Assembly (NCBI GenBank): GCA_039933775.1
Contig: JBDTNK010000001.1
Span: 1-64,000, forward strand
Direction: 5' to 3'
DNA: 64,000 nt
Source: JBDTNK01 sp039933775
Lineage (GTDB): Bacteria; Chloroflexota; Limnocylindria; QHBO01
Every line of letters starts with the position of its first letter. Position 1 is the stretch's first letter. The notes under the pieces were generated by a model, which ran no database searches, was not told the origin of the DNA, and worked only from the letters and a program-made list of their open reading frames with translations. Below, piece after piece: positions 34,107 through 42,313 of the stretch. The position numbers were made by a program, and so were the translations under genes.

Positions 34107-35029
34107 CCGTGCCGACCGCTGGGCCGGTTTTCATCACCGGACTCGATCACGGTGGCAAGACGCCGCTGAGGGTCGTGCTCGACAGGATTCCCACCCTGGC
34201 GCTCTTGCGGCGAGCGTATCTGTGGACCTGGTTCGACGGCCGCTTTGGGCCACTCGCCGAACCAGCGAATTTGCGGCGCTGTGTCGCGGCGCTGAAGGCT
34301 CACCGCGCGCTTGCGAGCCTGGACCTCGACGTGGGCAAGATCAGCCGTCAATTCGCGGAGGGACCTGCGAGCTACGATCATCTCTTTATGCTCATCGGCC
34401 AGGCTTACGCCGAGTCCCGCGGCGCCTCGCGCTGGGGCATGCAGGAGTCGAACCTCGAGCGTCATGCCGCGCGATTGCTGTCGAGCGATCCGTCGACGCG
34501 CATCGTCCATCTCGTGCGGGACCCCCGGTCGTGGTACGCGGCGGTTTCCGCGGATGCGGCGCGCCGAGGTGGCATCGGGGTCGCCGCCGCAGTCTGGGGC
34601 CGTTCGAGCCGGCTCGCGCTGCGGCTCGCCGCCCACCACCCCGGACGCTATGGGCTCGTGCGTTACGAGGACTTCGCCGCTGACCCGGCTGCAACCGTTG
34701 AAGGCGTGTGCCGGTTCATCGGCGAGCCAGCGGAACCGGCGGTGCTGGCCGCCGCGGCCGGACTACGGTTGTCCACCAGTGGCCACGAGCTGCCGGCCAG
34801 ATGCAGCGTCTATTTCGAGACGGAGCTCGCCGACGTCATGACCCGGCTCGGCTACCATGGCGCGTCCGAGCTGCGATGGAGAGACGCAGCGCGATTTCGG
34901 CTCCTGACCCGACCCGTGGCGCGCCTTATGGCGACGGGGTGGTCGGCGACCGAGCGCTGGCCGACCGCCGGAGAGTTGATTCGCGGTCGAGCAACAGCTC
35001 GCAAAGTGAGACTGGATGATGCACGCTGA
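34103..35029 (+). CDS. Sulfotransferase-like protein (4 of 9), most divergent of the tandem trio
   Basis: 308 residues, ATGA-coupled. Same overall plan as its two neighbours, but the PAPS loop is GLDHGGKT, lacking the usual Arg-Ser, and the conserved RWGD(K/Q) segment is RWGMQES. The 3'-phosphate motif is VRDPRSWYAAVS. It also lacks about 20-30 residues relative to its siblings after the PAPS-binding half. It looks like a duplicated sulfotransferase drifting to a new role or losing function; the frame is intact and in operon, so it is not an obvious pseudogene. Confidence 0.7.
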   Translation: MTVPTAGPVFITGLDHGGKTPLRVVLDRIPTLALLRRAYLWTWFDGRFGPLAEPANLRRCVAALKAHRALASLDLDVGKISRQFAEGPASYDHLFMLIGQAYAESRGASRWGMQESNLERHAARLLSSDPSTRIVHLVRDPRSWYAAVSADAARRGGIGVAAAVWGRSSRLALRLAAHHPGRYGLVRYEDFAADPAATVEGVCRFIGEPAEPAVLAAAAGLRLSTSGHELPARCSVYFETELADVMTRLGYHGASELRWRDAARFRLLTRPVARLMATGWSATERWPTAGELIRGRATARKVRLDDAR

Positions 35030-35033
35030 ACCG

Positions 35034-36050
35034 ATGACCGATGCACCGGCGGGGCCTGTCTTCGTCGGCGGCCTGGACCGAACGGGCACGAGCCTCATCT
35101 ACGCGCTGCTCGCTTCTCATCCGAGCCTGGCAATGTCGCGCCGCACGAACTGGTGGACATATTTCTACGGGCGCTTCGGCGACCTCGGTGACGATCGCAA
35201 TGTGGATCGATGCCTCTCGGTCATGCAGCGGTATCGGCGGCACCGAAAGCTCGATCCAGACTGGGACCGCCTGCGGGCGGACTTCGTCGCTGGGGAGAGG
35301 TCGTACGGCCGGCTGTTCGCGCTGCTGGAGGCGCAGCATGCTGCTCGCCTCCATCGTCCGCGCTGGGGCGACAAGTCACTTCACACCGAGCGCTACGCGT
35401 CGCTCGTTTTCGAGCATTTTCCGGACGCCCGCATCATCCACATGATCCGCGACCCCCGCGACCGCTATGCATCGGTGCTCAAGCGGTGGAAGCGGGTTCG
35501 TGGCGGCGCCGGTGCGTCGACCGCCGCCTGGATCGCTTCGATTCGACTGGGCGAGCGGAATCGGGAGCACTATCCGGATCGCTACCGGCTGCTGCGCTAC
35601 GAGGACCTGGCGGCGGAGCCCGAAGCGACGATGCGCTCCATCTGCAACTTCATTGGTGAGCCGTTCGAACCGCGCATGATGGGGATGGAGGGAGCTGCCG
35701 ACTTCCGCGACGCTGGCGGCAACAGCTCGTACGAGCGATTTGCGGAGGGAACGATCTCCACCGCCTCCATCGGTCGTTATCGGTCGGTCCTGGATCCAGC
35801 CGACCTGGGGTTCATCACGAGCAGCGCCGCAGCCGAGATGCGACGGCACGGCTATGAGGTGGGGAGCGAGAAGGCGCCCGCCAGTGGTCGGCTCCGGTAT
35901 CGGCTCGTCGCCTGGCCGATGAACGCGGTTCGGATGGCGGGATGGCGAGCACGCGAGTGGCTCTACGACCGGCTGGGACGCGCGCCGGGCTCGGAGACGA
36001 TGAGCGAGCTCAGCCCGGCGTCGAATACCGCGGGCGATCAGGGCACGTAG
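35034..36050 (+). CDS. Sulfotransferase (5 of 9)
   Basis: 338 residues from the ATG at 35034, chosen because its MTDAPAGPVFVGG matches the N-termini of the two preceding paralogues. In-frame ATGs at 35016 and 35019 are alternatives that would overlap the previous gene. The PAPS loop GLDRTGTS and the 3'-phosphate motif MIRDPRDRYASVL are standard, and RPRWGDKS supplies the conserved Lys. This is the sibling with the most canonical motifs and so the best candidate for the active member of the tandem trio. Its 3' end overlaps the convergent sulfotransferase gene by 13 bases. Confidence 0.87.
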   Translation: MTDAPAGPVFVGGLDRTGTSLIYALLASHPSLAMSRRTNWWTYFYGRFGDLGDDRNVDRCLSVMQRYRRHRKLDPDWDRLRADFVAGERSYGRLFALLEAQHAARLHRPRWGDKSLHTERYASLVFEHFPDARIIHMIRDPRDRYASVLKRWKRVRGGAGASTAAWIASIRLGERNREHYPDRYRLLRYEDLAAEPEATMRSICNFIGEPFEPRMMGMEGAADFRDAGGNSSYERFAEGTISTASIGRYRSVLDPADLGFITSSAAAEMRRHGYEVGSEKAPASGRLRYRLVAWPMNAVRMAGWRAREWLYDRLGRAPGSETMSELSPASNTAGDQGT

Positions 36051-36958
36051 CCGTGACGCTCCATGTCAGCGCCGAGGGCCCCTGAGAGGAATCGTGACGC
36101 TAGCGGGTGGATGTGGTCGCGCCATCGCTCCGCCGCCTTCGAGTCGAACCCGTCGCCGGCGTGGCGGCCCGCCGTGTAGCTCGACCCCGTTCGGCGCGCC
36201 TCCAGCAGCGATGTCGAGAACGCGATCCCGAGGAATTCGCATACCCGGCGCAGGGATGCTTCCGGATCCCCAATAAGGTCTTCGAACCGGACGAGGAGAT
36301 AGCGATCGCCAAGCTCCCGTCGATAGCGACTGTCGAGCCGCGCGGCTGCACGCCAGGTGATCGCGGTGTGGCCGAGCTCGATCGGCATGAGCGCCGGGTC
36401 GCCCACCGCATCCGGCAGCCATGGTAGCCGCCGCTTCAGCCCCCAACGCCCGTCCTGGCGGCGTCGCAGCTCCGATGTGAAGATCGCCCGCGGATCCCGA
36501 AAGGTGTGGATGAACCGTGCGTCCGGGAACCAAGCGTGCAGCTGCGGGACATCGGCCAGGTGCTCGGGTGTCTTCTCACCGAGCACGAGGGGAGCCTGCT
36601 CGCTGCAACGATCCTCGGCGTACAGGGTCATCCCGAGCACGAAGAGGCTCCGGAGCGTGCGATCGGTCGCTGCCAGTCGCTCGGTGAAGGCCTCGACCGG
36701 CACGTTCTTGCGGAGCCAGTTCCAGAGCCCCTTGCCACTGAACGAGTCAGGCGTGTACATCTCCACGGCGAGCGCTCTCAATGCCGTGGGATCGCCCGTT
36801 CCCTTGAGGCGCTCGGCCAGGCGAAGATGCTTCGCTCGTCGGAAGAAATGCGTCTCGGGTGCCAGACACACCTGCGACGAACGATTCAAAACGTGCTGGA
36901 GCAGGGTCGAGCCGGTGCGGGGGCGGCCCACGATGAACAGGTGCGTCGCCTGATGCAC
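36038..36958 (-). CDS. Sulfotransferase (6 of 9)
   Basis: 306 residues from a GTG at 36958, one base after the upstream stop codon; the longer upstream frame would overlap the neighbour and shows no family similarity. The PAPS loop GRPRTGSTLLQHVLN is close to the N-terminus, APETHFFRRAKHL follows, then LGEKTPEHL and the 3'-phosphate motif HTFRDPRAIFTSELRRR. Resembles the sulfotransferase at 32155. Third gene of a three-gene minus-strand operon of sulfotransferases. Confidence 0.88.
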   Translation of the reverse strand: MHQATHLFIVGRPRTGSTLLQHVLNRSSQVCLAPETHFFRRAKHLRLAERLKGTGDPTALRALAVEMYTPDSFSGKGLWNWLRKNVPVEAFTERLAATDRTLRSLFVLGMTLYAEDRCSEQAPLVLGEKTPEHLADVPQLHAWFPDARFIHTFRDPRAIFTSELRRRQDGRWGLKRRLPWLPDAVGDPALMPIELGHTAITWRAAARLDSRYRRELGDRYLLVRFEDLIGDPEASLRRVCEFLGIAFSTSLLEARRTGSSYTAGRHAGDGFDSKAAERWRDHIHPLASRFLSGALGADMERHGYVP

Positions 36959-36959
36959 C

Positions 36960-37853
36960 TCAGGCGTCAAAGCTGTACCCGGCGAGCCCCGCATGCCTGG
37001 CGATACCCGCCTCGATCGCCGTCCGCTGCTCAGCGCTCCAGTCGACCTGATCACGGGTCCGGGAGGGGCCGCGGAAGAGGATGCCGGCGGCCGCTTGGAG
37101 GTAGTCCTCGGGTGCCGGCAGGCCAAGGAGCGTGCATAGCACCGCGAGCTCCTCACGCGGGCGCGTCACCAGATCCTCGTGCCGGAGTGTGTGAATCGCA
37201 TCGGGCTCCAGGCGCTCCCGAAGCCGCTCAATCTTCTCCCAGTTTCCGAAGTAGCGTTCCAGCCCGCTCTCGAACGTCCGGCCGCTGCGCAGCATCATCG
37301 TGCCGATGTTGTCGTACGGATTGCGCACGACGTGGATGAAGCGCAGGTCGAGCCCAGCCATCGTTCGCCGCAGTCGATCGAGGAACGCTGGATCGGCGTC
37401 GAGGCGCTGCACCGACCGTCCGGCGTCACTGTCGCCCACGACGCGCAGCTCCCGATGCCGGCCCTGCCACTGCCCGGGGACCGCATAGCTGTAGACGCTC
37501 CCGCCGCGGCCGCGCTTGCGGCGCTCACGCCGATGCTGGTCACGTGCCACCTTCAGGCAGAGCGCCAGGACCCGGTCGCGGTCGAAGCCGGCAGCGACGT
37601 ACTTCAGGGCGTCGAGCTCGTCGGAGAGCACGATCTGCGGATGTGCGTCGAGGAGCGCTCCCACGATGCTGTGCCCCGAGCGCGCATGACCCAGGAACGT
37701 GACGAAGGTGCCAACACTGCGAAGCTCGTCGCGATGGCGGCGTGCGTCACGTGTCGAGATGGCATAGCGCCAGCCCGTGTGCAGCGGCGTGCCCCGGACG
37801 AGGTGACGGACGCGCCCGGCGAATGACTCCTCGCCGAGAGGCAGCTCACTCAT
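36960..37853 (-). CDS. Sulfotransferase-family protein (7 of 9)
   Basis: 297 residues. The 5'-phosphosulfate loop is GHARSGHSIVGALLDAHP (about residue 55 onward), with His in place of the first Thr, and the 3'-phosphate motif is HVVRNPYDNIGTMMLRSG. The N-terminus has an extra stretch of about 50 residues before the loop. A Lys/Arg-rich segment near 110-120 (RRERRKRGRGG) might contact a negatively charged glycan. It overlaps the upstream gene by eight bases and is separated by one base from the downstream one. Confidence 0.8.
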   Translation of the reverse strand: MSELPLGEESFAGRVRHLVRGTPLHTGWRYAISTRDARRHRDELRSVGTFVTFLGHARSGHSIVGALLDAHPQIVLSDELDALKYVAAGFDRDRVLALCLKVARDQHRRERRKRGRGGSVYSYAVPGQWQGRHRELRVVGDSDAGRSVQRLDADPAFLDRLRRTMAGLDLRFIHVVRNPYDNIGTMMLRSGRTFESGLERYFGNWEKIERLRERLEPDAIHTLRHEDLVTRPREELAVLCTLLGLPAPEDYLQAAAGILFRGPSRTRDQVDWSAEQRTAIEAGIARHAGLAGYSFDA

Positions 37854-38634
37854 CGTCGCTCGTCACGGCCGGCTCGGCGCTGCGGTGCCGAGCGCGATTC
37901 CTGCCGACGATACGAGGCCGCAGGTGGCGCCAGTAGAGCCCGCCGACGGCGCTCACTGTCGCGTACTGGGCCTCGTGCCAGCGGCTCGGTGGGGCCAGCT
38001 CCCAGGACGGCGGCAACTCGTATCCCCAGCGGCGCATGTAAGGCCCGAACACGCGGCGAGCGTGGCGCTGCGCCCCCTCGTCGTAATACGTGCTGAAGTC
38101 CCGATCGCGCTGTCCGGTCTGGTTGGCGACCGGGAGCGGTCGGACCGGCTCGACCCCGATCAGGCGCAGCGCCTCAGCGAAGTCATCGGTCAATCGTTCG
38201 AAGCGCATCACAAGGTCGAAGCGATCGTGAGAGAGGCTGGCCCAGGTGTCGAAGGGGAGGGGATAGAAGCGACGGAGGAAGCCGCCGAAATCGCTGCGCC
38301 CACGGCGCACGAAGCGGAACGCACTCTCGTCGAGCACACGGTTCACGAAGGGCTTGTGCTTGGGCTGCCGGGCTGGGTCAGTGTACCGGCCCTTGTGATC
38401 AGTGCGGAACTTGAAGTAGCGGCTGACCGCGTCATCGAGCGGGTTGCGGATCGAGGAGAAAACGAAGTAGCGCCGCTCGTCCTCCGTCGCGATTGCGGCG
38501 AACTCCTCGTAGGTCGCGTGCTTGTGGAGGATGGGCTCGCCGTCGTACAGCTCGCGCAGCTCGCGTCGAACGGCGGTCGAGCCGGTACGGGGAAGCTCCA
38601 CGAAGAGATATCGGTGTTTATGACTGATGATCAT
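37846..38634 (-). CDS. Sulfotransferase (8 of 9), carbohydrate-sulfotransferase-like (Sulfotransfer_2)
   Basis: 262 residues from the ATG at 38634 (a GTG at 38649 is an alternative). It differs from the other copies: the loop ELPRTGSTAVRREL sits after a short SHKHRYLFV strand, and the 3'-phosphate motif is FSSIRNPLDDAVSRYFKFR, as in the Golgi-type carbohydrate sulfotransferase superfamily (HNK-1/chondroitin/heparan 2-O type). This supports a polysaccharide acceptor. First gene of the minus-strand trio and divergent from a glycosyltransferase operon, with about 135 bases between. Confidence 0.85.
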   Translation of the reverse strand: MIISHKHRYLFVELPRTGSTAVRRELRELYDGEPILHKHATYEEFAAIATEDERRYFVFSSIRNPLDDAVSRYFKFRTDHKGRYTDPARQPKHKPFVNRVLDESAFRFVRRGRSDFGGFLRRFYPLPFDTWASLSHDRFDLVMRFERLTDDFAEALRLIGVEPVRPLPVANQTGQRDRDFSTYYDEGAQRHARRVFGPYMRRWGYELPPSWELAPPSRWHEAQYATVSAVGGLYWRHLRPRIVGRNRARHRSAEPAVTSDDE

Positions 38635-38769
38635 TGACGCTCGTGGCACAGCGAGTCGAAGGGGAAGCGGAAGATAGCACGCTCACCGCGGTCTCACCCG
38701 GGATGGTATCGTCCGGCTCCGCGCCCGGCCAGGGCGCGCTCGGCATGTTCAACGAGACGCGAGGGAGGG

Positions 38770-39984
38770 ATGGGGACTGATCCGGAGACCACGGTGCTGC
38801 AGGTCGTGGCGAACCTCGACATCGGTGGTGCCCAAGAGGTGGTCCGCACGTTGTCGCGCTTTCTGCCCGAGTTCGGATGCCGCCCGGTCGTGGTGACGCT
38901 GCGCGATGGGCCCCTGCGCGGCGAGATCGAGCGTACGGGTGTCGCGGTCGAGGTTCTGCCCGGGCGCCGTCACTCGCTCGTTCGCTCCGTCTGCGCGATT
39001 CCGGAGCTCGTCCGCCTCAATGCTGATCTCGGCCGCCTGGCGCGTCGCTACCGCGCCTCCGTCGTGCAGACGCACCTGCTGCGAACCTTGGATTTCGTGG
39101 TCCTGCCGCTTCGCGCGCGCGGCGGCGTCCGCGATGTGTTCTGGACCGTCCACAACGCCCGGCTTGATCTCCGATCCGATCAGCTTCCCGGCGGCGGCCG
39201 CCTCTTGGCACCCAAGGTCCGAGCGCACCGCATCCTGTATCGGGTCGGCATCCGTGGGGCCAGCGGATTCATCGCCGTGTCAGAGGACGCTGCGCGCGCC
39301 GTCCGCGACCAGCTCCATCCACCGCCGGAGAAGCTCTTCACGATTCCGAACGGGATCGACACGGACCGATACGGGGCATCGGTTGACGTCACGGACGTGC
39401 GACGCCGAATCGGCGTGCCCGTCGAAGGACCGATGCTCACGGTGGTCGCCAAGCTGATGGAGCAGAAGGGCCACCGCATCCTGCTCGAGGCGCTGCCGAG
39501 TGTGCTGGAGCGCCACCCCGACCTGCAGATCGTCTTCGCCGGCGAGGGACCGCTCCGCGACGAGATCCTGGCGCTGGTCGAGGCCATCGGGATCGCGAGC
39601 CACGTGCATCTCGTCGGCAACCGGCCCGACGTCGCGGACCTCCTCGCGGCGAGCGACCTGTTCGTCCTGCCGTCGCTGTGGGAGGGCCTGCCGATGGCGT
39701 TGCTGGAGGCCATGGCTGCGCGGCTTCCGGTCGTCGCCACGTCGGTGTCGGGCAGCCGCGACGTCATCGTCGACGGGGAGAGCGGCCGGCTGGTGCCACC
39801 AGGCGACCCCGCTCGGCTGGTGGCCGCGATCATCGAGATCCTCGGGGATCCCGCCCGCGCTCAGCGGCTGGGAACGGCGGCCCGGAAGCGGGTCGAGGCC
39901 GAGTTCAGCGGCCGGACCCAGGCGCGCCGCCATGCGGCGCTCTTCCGACGCGACGCACGCGAACCGGTCGGGGAGGTCGCATGA
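38770..39984 (+). CDS. Glycosyltransferase, GT4 family
   Basis: 404 residues with the two Rossmann-like domains of GT-B enzymes. DIGGAQEVVRTL near the N-terminus is the typical acceptor-loop motif. FIAVSEDAAR and IPNGIDTDRY mark the linker. VAKLMEQKGH, FAGEGPLRDE and the C-terminal PSLWEGLPMALLEAMAARLPVVAT contain the conserved E-x7-E donor-binding pair. Predicted to add a sugar to the lipid-linked repeat unit in the cytoplasm. AGGGAGG lies immediately before the ATG. First gene of a four-gene ATGA-coupled operon running to 43626. Confidence 0.92.
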   Translation: MGTDPETTVLQVVANLDIGGAQEVVRTLSRFLPEFGCRPVVVTLRDGPLRGEIERTGVAVEVLPGRRHSLVRSVCAIPELVRLNADLGRLARRYRASVVQTHLLRTLDFVVLPLRARGGVRDVFWTVHNARLDLRSDQLPGGGRLLAPKVRAHRILYRVGIRGASGFIAVSEDAARAVRDQLHPPPEKLFTIPNGIDTDRYGASVDVTDVRRRIGVPVEGPMLTVVAKLMEQKGHRILLEALPSVLERHPDLQIVFAGEGPLRDEILALVEAIGIASHVHLVGNRPDVADLLAASDLFVLPSLWEGLPMALLEAMAARLPVVATSVSGSRDVIVDGESGRLVPPGDPARLVAAIIEILGDPARAQRLGTAARKRVEAEFSGRTQARRHAALFRRDAREPVGEVA

Positions 39985-41267
39985 ACAGCGATGGAAGTGG
40001 CTCGAGCGACGCGGACCGGAGTACGCTGACGGACGGGCCGTTGCGGCTGACGTACCTGATGGGCCGCTACCCCGTCCTCACCGAGACCTTCATTGACCGC
40101 GAGATCCTGCGGCTCATCGATCGAGGCGTGGATCTTCGGATCATCTCGATCCGGCAGCCTGACCACAATCTCTCGCCGCGCCAGCATGACCTCCGCAAGC
40201 GTGTTTCGTACCTCCTCCCCGTGTCTTTCGGGTCGCTGGTGGCGGCGCATGCCACGGCGATGGTCACGCGGCCACGGACCTACTTCGGGACGCTCGGCTG
40301 GCTGCTGACACGGCGTCATCCGCGCCGCACGCGGCTTCGGACGTTGCTGCATTTCGGGACCGGCGTCTATGCCGCGTGGAAGCTGCGCGATCGCAAGGGC
40401 GTCCACGTTCATGCCCATTTCGCTGACCGTGCGGCGACCGTGGCACTCGTGGCGAGCCGGCTCATCGACGCCCGCTACAGCGTCACGGCCCACGCGCGCG
40501 AGATTTACGTCGCTCCGGTGCTGCTTCCCGAGCGGATTAGCCAGGCGGCCTTCACCGCGACCTGCACCGAGTACAACCGGCGGCACCTCGCGACGCTCGT
40601 CGACGCCAGCACTGCGCAGCGCATCCTGCGCCTCTACCACGGCCTCGACCTGAGTACGTTCGATGGGGCGCCGGGTCGCTCCGAGGATCGAGAGCGCCCG
40701 CTGCTGCTCTCGGTCGCGCAGCTCTGGGAACGCAAGGGCCTCGAGGACCTCGTGCGCGCCTGCGGCCTGCTGCGTGATCGCGGAGCCATCTTCGCGTGCG
40801 ACATCGTCGGCGAGGGTCCGCTCCATGGGCGGCTCGAGGGGCTCATCCGGCAGCTTCAGCTCGACGGGATCGTCACGCTCACCGGTCCGCTGCGCCATCC
40901 CGCAGTGATTTCGCGGCTCGCCGCGGCTCGCGCCTTCGTGCTGCCCTGCGTCGTGGCGCCCGATGGTGACCGCGACGGCATCCCGAACGTGATCCTGGAG
41001 GCGATGGCATCGGGCCTGCCGGTCGTCTCGACCCCAGTCTCCGGTATCCCTGAGGTCGTTCGGGATGGCGAGACCGGCTTCCTCGTTCCCGAGCACGATC
41101 CGCCCGCGGTGGCCGATGCCTTGGAGCGCCTGCTGGCCGATCCGGAGCTCGCTGGCCAGCTCGGCGAGGCAGGCCGCGCCTTCGTCCGTCGGGAGTTCGA
41201 TCTCCATCGCAACGTCGATCGTCTGATCGACCAGTTCGTCGCGTCGAGCATGTCGGCAGCACCTTGA
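39981..41267 (+). CDS. Glycosyltransferase, GT4 family (WcaL/colanic-acid type)
   Basis: 428 residues from the ATG overlapping the previous stop. The N-terminal YLMGRYPVLTETFIDREI is characteristic of the WcaL/AmsK-like subgroup, followed by HVHAHFADRAA and the donor-site segment LPCVVAPDGDRDGIPNVILEAMA with SGLPVVSTPVSGIPE. All GT-B landmarks are present. The linkage and sugar are unknown. Its stop overlaps the next gene's TTG start (TTGA). Confidence 0.92.
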   Translation: MNSDGSGSSDADRSTLTDGPLRLTYLMGRYPVLTETFIDREILRLIDRGVDLRIISIRQPDHNLSPRQHDLRKRVSYLLPVSFGSLVAAHATAMVTRPRTYFGTLGWLLTRRHPRRTRLRTLLHFGTGVYAAWKLRDRKGVHVHAHFADRAATVALVASRLIDARYSVTAHAREIYVAPVLLPERISQAAFTATCTEYNRRHLATLVDASTAQRILRLYHGLDLSTFDGAPGRSEDRERPLLLSVAQLWERKGLEDLVRACGLLRDRGAIFACDIVGEGPLHGRLEGLIRQLQLDGIVTLTGPLRHPAVISRLAAARAFVLPCVVAPDGDRDGIPNVILEAMASGLPVVSTPVSGIPEVVRDGETGFLVPEHDPPAVADALERLLADPELAGQLGEAGRAFVRREFDLHRNVDRLIDQFVASSMSAAP

Positions 41268-42313
41268 CCGACACCACGAAGCTGCCGCGCGATACGACGT
41301 TCGTCGTATGGGCGGCTCGTCATCGCGGCACCCGGAGCGCGTGGCTCGCCGCCGAGCTCGGCATCGAGGACCTGCACTACCTCGCGCCGAGCTCCGGGCG
41401 TGGGCTTCGGGCGGCGCCGATGAAGTATCCGAGCCAGCTCGTTCGGACGCTGCGCCTGCTCACGGCGCGCCGTCCGCGCGCCGTCTTCGTCCAGAGCCCG
41501 CCGAGCTTCGCGGGCTGGACGGCAGCCGCGTACGCGGCTGCCTCGGGCGCTGCGGTGGTGGTCGACGCGCACAGCGACGCCTTCGAGCGGGCAATCTGGA
41601 CGCGCCCCGCGTGGGTCAACCGCCAGATGGCGCAGCGGATCGCTGCCGTCCTCGTGACTGACGAGCACTGGGCCAGGATCGTTCGTTCGTGGGGTGGGAC
41701 GCCGATCCTGGTCCCGAACGTTCCGGCACCGCTCGTCCCCGGCTCCGCTCCGCCACTCGATCCAGAACGCCCCAACGTCGCCGTGGTCAACACCTGGGCG
41801 CCTGACGAGCCGCTCGACGCGGTGCTGGCCGCGGCCGAGCTCATGCCCGGTGTCGCCTTCCACGTCACTGGCCGCAGCGATCGGGTCGGCACGCTCGGTC
41901 GACCCATTCCAGCTCACGTCACCTTCACCGGATTCCTGGACGAAGCGACGTACCTCGGCCTCTTGGCCACCGCCGACGCGGTGGTGTGTCTCACCTCTCG
42001 CGACCACACGATGCAGAACGGTGCCGCCGAGGCGCTCACCCTCGGCACGCCGGTGGTGACGTCGGACTGGGCCATCCTGCGCAGCTATTTTTCGCGCGGC
42101 ACCGTCCACACCGACAACAGCGCATCGTCGATCGAAGCCGGACTGCGGCGGCTCCTTGCGGAGCGCGACGCCTACCGGGCCGAGATCGTTGCGCTGCGCG
42201 ACGAGCGCCGTCGCAGCTGGGAGGAGACGCGCGCAGAAGTCATCGAGGCGGTCTGGCGCCGGTTGGCGCCCTCGCCCACGAAACACGACACGAAAGGACT
42301 CATTCCGCGATGA
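41264..42313 (+). CDS. Glycosyltransferase, GT-B fold
   Basis: 349 residues, TTG start coupled to the previous stop. The N-terminal domain has VVWAARHRGTRSAWLA and VFVQSPPSFAG, and the middle has VVDAHSDAF, as in a group of capsule/EPS transferases. The C-terminal domain carries FTGFLDEATYLGLLATADAVVCLT and a Glu at MQNGAAEALTLGTPVV equivalent to the GT4 donor-site Glu. It is shorter than its neighbours but complete. Probably one step in repeat-unit assembly. Confidence 0.82.
   Translation: MTDTTKLPRDTTFVVWAARHRGTRSAWLAAELGIEDLHYLAPSSGRGLRAAPMKYPSQLVRTLRLLTARRPRAVFVQSPPSFAGWTAAAYAAASGAAVVVDAHSDAFERAIWTRPAWVNRQMAQRIAAVLVTDEHWARIVRSWGGTPILVPNVPAPLVPGSAPPLDPERPNVAVVNTWAPDEPLDAVLAAAELMPGVAFHVTGRSDRVGTLGRPIPAHVTFTGFLDEATYLGLLATADAVVCLTSRDHTMQNGAAEALTLGTPVVTSDWAILRSYFSRGTVHTDNSASSIEAGLRRLLAERDAYRAEIVALRDERRRSWEETRAEVIEAVWRRLAPSPTKHDTKGLIPR

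Noticed and set aside
40856..42286. 476-codon minus-strand open frame across two glycosyltransferase genes
   Set aside because: Antisense shadow; the plus strand carries clear GT-B motifs and coupled starts.
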